Source: Bryobacter sp.
Lineage (GTDB): Bacteria; Acidobacteriota; Terriglobia; Bryobacterales; Bryobacteraceae
Assembly (NCBI GenBank): GCA_022843625.1
Contig: JALHNH010000024.1
Location: 1-64,000 of the forward strand
Direction: 5' to 3'
DNA: 64,000 nt
Both the position numbers and the translations under genes were made by a program. Under the pieces are notes generated by a model that was not told the origin of the DNA, made no database searches, and saw only the letters and a program-made list of their open reading frames with translations. Below are positions 19,186 to 26,945 of this stretch, piece by piece. Each line of letters begins with the position of its first letter. Position 1 is the first letter of the stretch.

Positions 19186-19410
19186 CTAGGCGGTAGCGGC
19201 CTTCTTGCGCGCAGCGCGTTTCTTCTCTGCAGGGGGTTGACGATCAGACTTTTTCAAGCTTGGCTGAACGATAGAAAGTACGAACTTCTTTTCGCCGTGC
19301 TCGTCAAATTTAATTCGGATAGAATCTTCAGTGCATTCCAGCACCGATCCAAGTCCAAACTTGGGGTGTTCCACCTGTGCGGCGGTGGCGAAAGCGGGTT
19401 TAGCAGCCAT
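19186..19410 (-). CDS. Stand-alone UvrD/PcrA C-terminal Tudor-like domain with basic tail
   Basis: About 74 residues. 'QVEHPKFGLGSVLECTED' and 'IRIKFDEHGEKKFVL' match the Tudor-like domain at the C-terminus of PcrA/UvrD helicases (pattern HPKFGxGxVL...FDxxGEKK), known there as an RNA-polymerase- or DNA-interaction module. Here it is free of any helicase and ends in a Lys/Ala/Arg-rich tail ('KKRAARKKAATA') like histone-H1-type DNA-binding tails. The start at 19410 is preceded by AGGAG nine bases upstream; an in-frame start at 19446 is possible. A small nucleoid- or polymerase-associated role is inference only. Confidence 0.65.
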   Translation of the reverse strand: MAAKPAFATAAQVEHPKFGLGSVLECTEDSIRIKFDEHGEKKFVLSIVQPSLKKSDRQPPAEKKRAARKKAATA

Positions 19411-19465
19411 TTCAAGGAGCTCCTCTAAAGGATAAACTCCTTTCATTCTAGCAAATCGAGGGAAT

Positions 19466-19801
19466 ATGTCCAAGCAGGTCAATCCACTAGCCCGAATTCG
19501 TAACTTTTGCCTTCAATTTCCAGACTCCAAAGAGGTCATTCAATTCGGTCATCCCTTCTTTAAGTGGCGCGATAAGCCCTTCGCCGTCCTCGACGACAAC
19601 GACGTCAGCATCAAGGTGGAAAAGGAATCTCAGCCCCTTTTCCTGGAAGATCCGCGCTTCACGAAGACTCCCTACATCGGCAACCACGGCTGGATCACCC
19701 TATCGCTAACTCCTCCGATCAACTGGGAAGAAGTGGAAGAACTCATCCGCGGCAGCTACGAATTCGTCTCTACGAAAAAAGCGAAGAAGAGGCAAAACTA
19801 A
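19466..19801 (+). CDS. MmcQ/YjbR family DNA-binding-like protein
   Basis: A 111-residue protein of the MmcQ/YjbR (CyaY-like fold) family: 'FCLQFPDSKEVIQFGHPFFK', 'KPFAVLDDNDVSIKV', 'FTKTPYIGNHGWITL' and 'ELIRGSYEFVSTKKAKK' match the usual order of blocks. Members are small, often called DNA-binding by structure, with no firm function. It diverges from the Tudor-like gene; start regions overlap slightly. Confidence 0.8.
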   Translation: MSKQVNPLARIRNFCLQFPDSKEVIQFGHPFFKWRDKPFAVLDDNDVSIKVEKESQPLFLEDPRFTKTPYIGNHGWITLSLTPPINWEEVEELIRGSYEFVSTKKAKKRQN

Positions 19802-19859
19802 CTGTTGACTTCGCCATGTCTTCGCCTTATTCTGAAATTCAAGCGAAGAGGTGGCGAAC

Positions 19860-20735
19860 ATGAATCTCCCGTCTACAGGACCCTTACATTGCGGACCCTC
19901 CGGTTGGGCACATGCCCAATGGCAAGGCGTCTTCTACCCAACCACGAAGTCCAAAGACTTTCATCAACTCGAGTACACCTCCCGCTATTTCAACAGCGTC
20001 GAGCTAACATCCAGCTTCTTCGCCCCGCTCCGCCCGGAGCTCAGCAAGCTCTGGTGCCGGCAGGTTCGCAACAACCCTGAATTCCAGTTCAGCGTCCGTG
20101 CCTGGAAGAAGCTCACCCACGAAGCTCAGTTTGAGGCCAAAGACATTGCCGCTTTCCGTGAGGGGATTCGCCCGATCGAGGAAGCAAAGAAGCTTGGTGC
20201 TGTGCTGATGCAGTTTCCCAGTGGCTTTAGGTTCACACCCGAAAACCGCACTCGCTTCGTCGCTCTGCGTCGCGAACTCAAAAACCTGCCTCTGGTAGCC
20301 GAGTTCCGCCATTCGAGCTGGCTTGAAGAGGATGCACTTTCGATGTTGATCGATTACCACGTCGGTTTCTGCAACATAGATCAGCCAGACCATTCGCGGG
20401 CCATGCCTCCCACAGCCTTGATGACAAGCCCGGTTGCGTATGTCCGTCTCTGCGGACGCACGCAGTCCGGGTCTTATCAATACTCGATGGACGAACTCAC
20501 CGAATGGACCCACCGCATCCGCAAGGTCAGCCGCTACGCCAAGCGCACCTTCGTAGTCCTGTCGAACGACCACGGAGCCCGCAGCCTCGTCAACGCCTTC
20601 CAGATGCAGCAGTTGTTAGGAATCGAAAACGTAAGAGCTCCGCGCGATCTCGTCCGCCGTTTCCCGCAAGAGCTGCAAATCATCCGTCCCGACCAGCCGC
20701 TCCAGGCCGGCCTATTCGACACTCTCGCTGCCTGA
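19860..20735 (+). CDS. DUF72 (YecE-like) domain protein
   Basis: A 291-residue TIM-barrel-like DUF72 protein: 'CGPSGWAHAQWQGVFYP' at the N-terminus, 'FNSVELTSSFF' and 'VAEFRHSSW' are the family's usual blocks, and the C-terminal 'TFVVLSNDHGARSLVNAFQM' corresponds to the conserved NN/DH..A..NA region. The biochemical function of the family is not established. The ATG at 19860 has AGAGG eight bases upstream, preferred over a GTG nine bases earlier. The 3' end overlaps the convergent gene by 24 bases. Confidence 0.85.
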   Translation: MNLPSTGPLHCGPSGWAHAQWQGVFYPTTKSKDFHQLEYTSRYFNSVELTSSFFAPLRPELSKLWCRQVRNNPEFQFSVRAWKKLTHEAQFEAKDIAAFREGIRPIEEAKKLGAVLMQFPSGFRFTPENRTRFVALRRELKNLPLVAEFRHSSWLEEDALSMLIDYHVGFCNIDQPDHSRAMPPTALMTSPVAYVRLCGRTQSGSYQYSMDELTEWTHRIRKVSRYAKRTFVVLSNDHGARSLVNAFQMQQLLGIENVRAPRDLVRRFPQELQIIRPDQPLQAGLFDTLAA

Positions 20736-21044
20736 GAGATACTCAACAGCAACACCCCGGGCCGCGATCTCAGCTACAAGCTGAGCAACCGCAGGCGAAG
20801 GCGATTGAGCGCAACTCAGCACAATAGTCCATTCAATGTTTTCGCGAAATTCCGAAGTCGTGATCTGCCAATCGGCAGGAATCGGAGGCGACGTACCCAA
20901 CAGGTCTTCTATGGAAGGAAAGATCCACCGCCGCACCAGATACCGCGCCATGGCAGCATCCGGCTTCGGGCCACGAATCAGAAAATGATCTTCGCCATAC
21001 ACGATCAAGCCAAGGGGAGTAATCAAAAAAGTTCCTGACTGCAT
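20712..21044 (-). CDS. Hypothetical protein
   Basis: An open frame of up to 171 residues; the part that does not overlap hicA starts at the Met in 'MQSGTFLITPLGLIVYGED' (21044), giving 110 residues. No signal peptide or membrane helix. It has a mixed composition with 'GRGPKP'-free soluble character, ending in an acidic tail 'VEYLSGSESVE'. I do not recognise it. It converges on the DUF72 gene and diverges from hicA, so it could be a cargo gene beside the toxin-antitoxin module. Confidence 0.45.
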   Translation of the reverse strand: MQSGTFLITPLGLIVYGEDHFLIRGPKPDAAMARYLVRRWIFPSIEDLLGTSPPIPADWQITTSEFRENIEWTIVLSCAQSPSPAVAQLVAEIAARGVAVEYLSGSESVE

Positions 21045-21119
21045 TATCTCGCTCACGTTTAGAGATTCGAACGAGCCAGGGTCTAAGCGGTTCCATGTCA
21101 AGCAAAACGCTGTAAGCTT

Positions 21120-21320
21120 ATGACAGTGAAGGTCCGCGACTTGGTTCGGCTGATCGAATTCGATGGATGGAGACACGTGAGAACAACGGGAAGTCATCGC
21201 CACTTCAAACATTCGAGCAAACCGCATGCCGTAACCGTACCGGGAAATCCAGGCGATGATATTCCGATTGGGGCGCTAAAGCCGATTCTTCGGTCGGCAG
21301 GATTGGAGAATCGTCGATGA
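21120..21320 (+). CDS. hicA: HicA-type mRNA interferase toxin
   Basis: A 66-residue double-stranded-RNA-binding-fold toxin. The family blocks 'VRLIEFDGWRHVRTTGSHRH' with the catalytic His after GS, and 'VTVPGNPGDDIPIGALKPIL', are both present, so it appears intact. HicA cleaves mRNA and is neutralised by HicB. The stop overlaps the hicB start by 4 bases. A palindrome TAAGCTTA (21113-21120) within a longer imperfect repeat (CTGT...ACAG) overlaps the start codon and could be an operator for the HicB repressor. Confidence 0.9.
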   Translation: MTVKVRDLVRLIEFDGWRHVRTTGSHRHFKHSSKPHAVTVPGNPGDDIPIGALKPILRSAGLENRR

Positions 21321-21541
21321 GCATAAAGTACGCAGTAGTTTTTGAGCAAGCACAATCGAACTGGGCTGCTTATGTTCCAGATCTGCCAGGTTGCATTACC
21401 ACTGGTCGAACGCTGGAAGAAACGAAAGTCAACATCCGCGAAGCAATTGAGGGGCACCTTGAGACCCTGCGCCAATTCGGGGATCCCATCCCGGAACCAT
21501 CCAGTCTCGCCGGTGAAGTTGAGATCACCACAGCTGCTTAG
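21317..21541 (+). CDS. hicB: HicB-type antitoxin
   Basis: A 74-residue partial RNase-H-fold antitoxin: 'YAVVFEQAQSNWAAYVPDLP' then 'GCITTGRTLEETKVNIREAI' and 'EGHLETLRQFGDPIPEPS' are standard HicB blocks. It ends soon after them, so it lacks the extra C-terminal ribbon-helix-helix or HTH domain that many HicB repressors have; autoregulation would need another route. Gene order toxin-antitoxin with a 4-base overlap is the usual one for hicAB. Confidence 0.88.
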   Translation: MSIKYAVVFEQAQSNWAAYVPDLPGCITTGRTLEETKVNIREAIEGHLETLRQFGDPIPEPSSLAGEVEITTAA

Positions 21542-21593
21542 TTAGCCCCGCATCTGGTGAACATTGCTTTGGATTTGAAAAGAGAGGGGAGAG

Positions 21594-21668
21594 TGGTAGC
21601 GCCAAGGGGAATCGAACCCCTGCTTAAGCCTTGAGAGGGCTCCGTCCTAACCGCTAGACGATGGCGCC
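21594..21668 (-). tRNA. tRNA-Glu (anticodon CTC)
   Basis: A full cloverleaf is readable on the minus strand: 7-bp acceptor stem GGCGCCA/TGGCGCT (last pair G-U), D arm GTCT..GGAC, anticodon arm GAGCC-CTCTCAA-GGCTT with CTC at 34-36, T arm GGGG-TTCGATT-CCCC, discriminator A and an encoded CCA. It lies 31 bases downstream of the Asp-box gene on the same strand; a 13-base palindrome (21679-21691) sits between them. Confidence 0.97.
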
Positions 21669-21699
21669 ACATATTGCGACACTTGAAGTGTAACAAACC

Positions 21700-24600
21700 C
21701 TAGCGAGCCTTGAATTCCGGCAGCCGTCCCGGCGTCGCCGGCGCACCCGCTGCATCGAGTTCCCGCTCCACCTTCTTCAGCTCCACTTCCAGCAAAACCC
21801 GAAGCTTCTCAAGCTCCTTCTCGAAATCCCGGGCCACCAGATTGTAGTTATCCACCCAGAACTGTGCCGGCTTGCTGGTAGACAGTCTCATATTGCCGGC
21901 CACATTGCGAATCCGCTCCGAGAGCGCCGGCACTGTATCGACATATCGGCCAGACGCAAACGAGTCGCCCACCACCACCAGACGTACCGCCGCCAGCCGC
22001 TCCTCCAGCCCCTTCACATCCGTGCGCAACTTCACTGGCGCACTCGGCGTCAAATCCAGCGCCGTCTTCATTGCAGTCAGCTTCAACCGCGTGGCGTCGA
22101 TATTCTCCGACGCCCCAGTCACCGCCCTCTGCAAGCGCGTCACCTTCTGCTGGAACTCACTCAGAATCTTGAAGTCCGCCTCATTCATCGAAGACGTCCC
22201 CTCGGCAATCACTCGAAACGCGACAGGCTCACCGAGCGGAGTAACCACACCGCCAACCCGCTTCGACATCTGCACCTTGTAGCCACCTGGCATCCCAAGC
22301 GGCCCGGTCTGCGGGGGGCCAAACTCCTCCAGCGCCTCCATCCCCGGCGGAGTCGGCCGCGGCAAATTCGTCGCAGGCTCCCGCAAATCCCAGGTCACAC
22401 GATTGATCCCTTTCGTAGCGGGCCCAGTGATCGTCCGAACCGCCCGTCCACCTGCATCCAGCACGGTAAACAGAATCGCCGGCGCTTCCTCTTCCGCCTC
22501 GGCCCGCAACTCAGCCAGCGACGGATACACAATCGCTTCCTTCTTCTGATTCGCCGCCCGCTCAGCATCCCGCCGTACATCCCGCTTCGACTTCAGCGCA
22601 TCCTTCAGATGGTAGGTGAAGGTCGCCCCAAATGCCGGATTCTCGGCCGTGTAATAAGCCTCACCCTGCGTCCCCTTGGTTGTCCCACCAAGCTTCCGCG
22701 ATTGCACATACAACAACGCATCCTTGACGCCAAACAACTTCGCCTCAGCATTCAATACCTCAGGCTTCATAGACCGCAGCGCAGAGTAGTCATCAAGGAT
22801 ATAAATCCCACGGCCAAAGGTGCCAACCACCAGATCGTTCTCGCGCTTCTGAATAGCCAGATCATGAACGGCAATCGTCGGCATCCCGCCCGTCAGCTTC
22901 GTCCACTTCACTCCACCATCGAGGCTCGTAAAGACACCAAACTCCGTACCCACAAAAAGCAGATTCGGGTCGACATGATCCTGAACAAACGCTTTCACCG
23001 CCCCATTCTCCGGCAGGTCACCCATGATCGGTGTCCATTTCCTGCCAAGGTCGGTCGACTTGAACAGATAAGGTTTGAAGTCCGAATTCTGATGATTGTC
23101 AAAGGCTGCAAATACAGTGTTGGCATCAAGCGTCCCCGGCACCACCTTCTTCACATAAGCGCCTTCAGGCACACCGGCAATACCAGCCACCTTCCGCCAG
23201 TCTGTACCCGCGTTCTCACTCACGTGAATCAGCCCATCATCGCTACCCGTATAAAGCAGCCCGTCTTTCTTTGGCGACTCAGCGATCACACTCAAATTCC
23301 CGTAGCTCGCAGTCGACTGATTCTTCGCAATCGCTTCCGGCCCCCACACCTTACCCATCACCGGCAAAGTATCGCGGTTGAGCGCACGAGACAAATCTCC
23401 ACTGATCGCCTTCCATGTACTGCCACGGTCATCACTCTTGAAAACCTTCTGCGCACCGTAATAAATCCGCCCCGCCTTATGCACACTAACGGCAAACGGC
23501 GAATCCCAATTCCAGCGCAAGGCATCTTCTCCTGGCAATTCGAGAGGCTTCAACCCCACAGACTCACCCGTCCTCTTGTCAAAGCGCGAAAGCCCGCCAT
23601 TCTGGCTTTCGGCGTAGATGATGTTCTGCTCAAACGGATCCACCTTCGAGATGAATCCATCTCCACCACGAGTCACAAACCAGTCGTCATTCGTAATCCC
23701 GTGCCCGCTCTTGGTCCGCGAAGGCCCGGCCAGCGAGTTGTTATCCTGCGTCCCACCGTAGATGTTGTAGAACGGTTTCGCGTCATCGACAGCGATGTCA
23801 TAGAACTGTGTAATCGGCAAATTCGCCTTGTAAATCCAATTCGCGCCCTTCTCCCACGACTCATATAAACCACCGTCACAACCCACCAGATAATGATTGG
23901 TCTGCTTGGGGTCAATCCAGATCACATGATTGTCTACGTGCTTGTTCTTCTCACCCAGCGGCCGTACATTCCGCCCGCCGTCGTCAGACACTCGAAAGAT
24001 CACATCCGGCAAATAGATCCGCATCGGATTCTTTGGGTCGACAAACACCTTCGCGTAGTACATTGGCTGCGCCAAATGCTCATTCACCTTGGCCCAATTC
24101 GCCCCGCCATCATCACTGCGGTACAACCCACCAAACCGAGCGGTAGCCTCAATCGTCGCGTAGACAATATTCGAATCGCTAGGCGCAATCGCGAGGCCAA
24201 TCCGTCCCAGTTCCCCTGCCGGCAAACCATTCCCGCTCAACTTCTGCCAGCTAGCCCCTGCATCGGTCGACTTATAAATCGCACTCTCCGGCCCACCATT
24301 GATCAAGGTCCAGAAATGACGCCGCCGCTGCCAGGCACTCACAAAAAGTACATCCGGGTTCTTCGGGTCCATTGCGATATCGGTCACGCCCGTGTTCTCG
24401 CTGATGGCAAGCGAAGCCTTCCAAGTCTTGCCCCCATCGATACTCTTATACAACCCTCGATCCCCACCAGGCCCCCACAAGGGTCCCGAAGCCGCTACAT
24501 AAACCACTTTCGAATCGCGCGGGTCCACGACAATCTTGCCAATATGCTCGCTCTTCTTGAGCCCCATGTTCTTCCACGTCGCCCCACCATCATCACTCCT

Positions 24601-24945
24601 GTAAACCCCGTCCCCATAAGCCACACTCCGCTGGCTATTACTCTCGCCCGTCCCCACCCACACGGTATTTGGGTTCTTCGGGTCCAAGGTCACATAGCCA
24701 ATCGAATAGCTAGCCTGCTTGTCAAAAACAGGAATCCACGTCGCGCCATTATTCACCGTCTTCCACACGCCACCACTGGCCACACCCAGAAAGTAATGTC
24801 CAGGGTTATCCGGATGCACCGCAATCGATTCAATGCGGCCCGACATCAAAGCCGGCCCGACCGATCGCAACTTCAACCCCGCAAGCACCGCCTCCTGACC
24901 AAAGGCTCCGGCGACAAAAAGGCACAAAGAGAGAACACAACGCAT
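21700..24945 (-). CDS. Secreted Asp-box (VPS10/sortilin-like) beta-propeller protein
   Basis: A 1081-residue protein with a signal peptide (residues 1-16, ending 'AFGQ'). The first about 700 residues contain many Asp-box repeats of the form SxDxGxxW: 'SDDGGATWKNMG', 'SIDGGKTWKAS', 'STDAGASWQKLS', 'SDDGGANWAKV', 'SENAGTDWRKV', 'SLDGGVKWTKLT'. This builds one or two sialidase/sortilin-like propellers. The remaining 350 residues include a beta-rich segment with 'VTWDLREPATNLPRPTPPGM' and a helical C-terminus. Such proteins are frequent in Acidobacteria and often annotated as glycosyl hydrolases, but no catalytic residues are visible; ligand or substrate unknown. Confidence 0.82.
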   Translation of the reverse strand: MRCVLSLCLFVAGAFGQEAVLAGLKLRSVGPALMSGRIESIAVHPDNPGHYFLGVASGGVWKTVNNGATWIPVFDKQASYSIGYVTLDPKNPNTVWVGTGESNSQRSVAYGDGVYRSDDGGATWKNMGLKKSEHIGKIVVDPRDSKVVYVAASGPLWGPGGDRGLYKSIDGGKTWKASLAISENTGVTDIAMDPKNPDVLFVSAWQRRRHFWTLINGGPESAIYKSTDAGASWQKLSGNGLPAGELGRIGLAIAPSDSNIVYATIEATARFGGLYRSDDGGANWAKVNEHLAQPMYYAKVFVDPKNPMRIYLPDVIFRVSDDGGRNVRPLGEKNKHVDNHVIWIDPKQTNHYLVGCDGGLYESWEKGANWIYKANLPITQFYDIAVDDAKPFYNIYGGTQDNNSLAGPSRTKSGHGITNDDWFVTRGGDGFISKVDPFEQNIIYAESQNGGLSRFDKRTGESVGLKPLELPGEDALRWNWDSPFAVSVHKAGRIYYGAQKVFKSDDRGSTWKAISGDLSRALNRDTLPVMGKVWGPEAIAKNQSTASYGNLSVIAESPKKDGLLYTGSDDGLIHVSENAGTDWRKVAGIAGVPEGAYVKKVVPGTLDANTVFAAFDNHQNSDFKPYLFKSTDLGRKWTPIMGDLPENGAVKAFVQDHVDPNLLFVGTEFGVFTSLDGGVKWTKLTGGMPTIAVHDLAIQKRENDLVVGTFGRGIYILDDYSALRSMKPEVLNAEAKLFGVKDALLYVQSRKLGGTTKGTQGEAYYTAENPAFGATFTYHLKDALKSKRDVRRDAERAANQKKEAIVYPSLAELRAEAEEEAPAILFTVLDAGGRAVRTITGPATKGINRVTWDLREPATNLPRPTPPGMEALEEFGPPQTGPLGMPGGYKVQMSKRVGGVVTPLGEPVAFRVIAEGTSSMNEADFKILSEFQQKVTRLQRAVTGASENIDATRLKLTAMKTALDLTPSAPVKLRTDVKGLEERLAAVRLVVVGDSFASGRYVDTVPALSERIRNVAGNMRLSTSKPAQFWVDNYNLVARDFEKELEKLRVLLEVELKKVERELDAAGAPATPGRLPEFKAR

Positions 24946-24963
24946 ATCGGATTAGTGTAAACG

Positions 24964-25983
24964 CTAATCCGGAACAAAGTCGAAATGCGCCGGCCGGGGC
25001 TTCACCTCAACACCGCAATCGACAGTCAAATCCCACCACTGGCTCTGCGGCAGTGAAGTCAACACAGCATCCCGCACTGCCTCCTGCCCTTGAAACAACG
25101 TCACAAACATCTTCAGGCCTTCGAAGCGCTGCACTCGCGCCAGATACCGCTCCGTCCCATAATCCACTTCAAGCAAATGATTCGGTGAGTAGTAACGGCG
25201 AAGCCAGGCCCCCAACCCATCAAGGCCCGGAAACACAACTCGCTCGGTAATGTTCGCCATATCCAGCTTGTCCCGCACTTCCCACTTCAGCACCGCCGGC
25301 ACAATGATCTTCCGAAAGATCCCCGGCTGCTCAGCCTCCTTACCTTCGAGCCACTCTTCCAGTTGCCGCTCCGGGCTCGAAATCATCGAGAACAATGCCG
25401 CCTGATTCACAATCCGTGTATCGAGCGACGGCGGCTCAAAAAAGATCACGCTCTCCTGCCCATCCCGCTTCACCTTGGCATCGAATTCGGGCAGCGTCCG
25501 CGCATAGCCGTCGAGCATCTCCGCGGTAAAAAACACCGCATCATCCTTCTTCAGAATCGCCTTCAAACTAGCTGGCAGATAACGCCGCACCTTAATGAAA
25601 TCGATACAGAAGATCACCCCATCGGTAGCAAACAAGTCCGCCTTCGTGGTTACAAAGTGCAGCGCCACATAAGGCGAAAAAGTCCAGTCCAGCAACCGGG
25701 TAGGCAAACCATGATGCTGCCCCATCGCGAGCCAGTTCCACCACGAGTCATGCAGCGTGCTCTCCATCTGCGACCCATACTTGCGGAAATTCCTCAGCAA
25801 ATCGTCTTCGATCTGCGCATACCGCCCACCCAGCCGATTCAGCGAAGTCCGCCGGTCATAACGCCAGTCCGGCAATCCCCGAAACGCAAACGGCGAACGA
25901 AACCGCCCATGAGGCTGATACCAGCTCCCCTCATAAAGGCACTCATTCAACTGCGCCCAACTCTCGACTCGAACCTCGCTCAT
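24964..25983 (-). CDS. FRG domain protein
   Basis: A 339-residue protein with the FRG domain, named for the motif seen here as 'FAFRGLPDWRYDRRTSLNR' (about 31-50), with the following 'LLRNFRKYG' and 'LAMGQHHGLPTRLLDWTFSP' blocks, which are diagnostic of the family. The remaining part includes 'EQPGIFRKIIVPAVLKWEV'. FRG proteins are of unknown activity and are often found in accessory or defence-like contexts. Here it stands between the Asp-box gene and a DUF1080-like gene, not far from TIGR02391 and RelE-type genes. Confidence 0.85.
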   Translation of the reverse strand: MSEVRVESWAQLNECLYEGSWYQPHGRFRSPFAFRGLPDWRYDRRTSLNRLGGRYAQIEDDLLRNFRKYGSQMESTLHDSWWNWLAMGQHHGLPTRLLDWTFSPYVALHFVTTKADLFATDGVIFCIDFIKVRRYLPASLKAILKKDDAVFFTAEMLDGYARTLPEFDAKVKRDGQESVIFFEPPSLDTRIVNQAALFSMISSPERQLEEWLEGKEAEQPGIFRKIIVPAVLKWEVRDKLDMANITERVVFPGLDGLGAWLRRYYSPNHLLEVDYGTERYLARVQRFEGLKMFVTLFQGQEAVRDAVLTSLPQSQWWDLTVDCGVEVKPRPAHFDFVPD

Positions 25984-26000
25984 GTGACCATACTAGCGAT

Positions 26001-26945
26001 ATGACGCTCCTCGCGTTTCTGCTCCTCACCGCACAGCAACCCGGCTATTTCTCCGATCGCGAATTTGAAAACGCCAAAGTCACTTTCGAATACAAGCTAG
26101 ACCAGTGGGCCGAAGCCGCCATCGTCCTCCGCACTCCCAAAATCGGCCGCCCCATCCAGCAAGGCGTTGCGGTCTTCCTCGCGCACGACTTTCACAAACG
26201 CGAAGGTACCTACACCACCGGCGCACTCGCCGGCACCAAGCCACCACTCCAACTACTCCCGCCCACTTACAACGTCTGGCACAAAGCCGAGTTCACCCTC
26301 AAAGCAGACCAGCTCGAATTCTCCCAGGACGGCCAGCTCCTCCAGCGCGCCACGCTCCCGACACACAAGCGAGGCAAAGGCCACATCCACTTCGCCACCC
26401 TCCTCCACAAATACGAAATCCGCAACCTGAAAATCGAAGATCTCGGCACCAATGAAAAGTACGTCGACAACTGGCAACCCTGGAAGCTCCGCGACGCCGG
26501 CACCTGGCAAACTGCAACAAATTCAGCCACCGGCTCCAACGGCCACGGCATCAACTACGGCGCACCCGTCCTCAAAGACTTCCTCTTCTCAGCCGAAGTC
26601 TTCTCTACCAACAACGCCAACGGTGGCATCTTCTTTCGCGGAAGCCCCGACAAACTGATCAACCGCGGCTTCGAGGTCCAGATCTATTCGCCACTAGACT
26701 CTGTCTTCCCGACAGGCAGCATCTATGGCCTCAAGCGATCCACCATCGCAAGCAACACCGAAGGCCGCTGGTTCTACCTGCAAGTCCAGGTCATCGGCCG
26801 CACCTGCAAAGTCTGGGTCGATGGCGTAGAGGTAGCCACCACAAACGAGTTACCAGCGGACCTCGAAGCCGGTCAGATCGGCCTCCAGATCCACATGGAA
26901 AACACGCAAGTCGAGTGGCGTCAGATCCGCGCCCTCAAGCTTTAA
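26001..26945 (+). CDS. Secreted tandem DUF1080-like (LamG-fold) protein
   Basis: 314 residues with a short signal peptide (about 1-13). Two concanavalin-like DUF1080 (3-keto-disaccharide hydrolase family) modules seem to be present: the first around 'YFSDREFENAKVTFEYKL' to 'IRNLKIEDLG', the second around 'LKDFLFSAEVFSTNNANGG' to 'QVEWRQIRALKL'. 'NGGIFFRGSPDKLINRGFEV' and 'QIYSPLDSVFPTGSIYGL' are the typical second half. DUF1080 members are carbohydrate-acting or -binding; substrate unknown. Its stop overlaps the convergent sulfatase by 11 bases. Confidence 0.8.
   Translation: MTLLAFLLLTAQQPGYFSDREFENAKVTFEYKLDQWAEAAIVLRTPKIGRPIQQGVAVFLAHDFHKREGTYTTGALAGTKPPLQLLPPTYNVWHKAEFTLKADQLEFSQDGQLLQRATLPTHKRGKGHIHFATLLHKYEIRNLKIEDLGTNEKYVDNWQPWKLRDAGTWQTATNSATGSNGHGINYGAPVLKDFLFSAEVFSTNNANGGIFFRGSPDKLINRGFEVQIYSPLDSVFPTGSIYGLKRSTIASNTEGRWFYLQVQVIGRTCKVWVDGVEVATTNELPADLEAGQIGLQIHMENTQVEWRQIRALKL

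Noticed and set aside
22609-24960. Long plus-strand open frames (419 and 355 codons) opposite the Asp-box gene
   Set aside because: They are Arg/His/Pro-rich mirror readings of a highly GC-biased gene with clear Asp-box repeats on the other strand; no family motif is visible.
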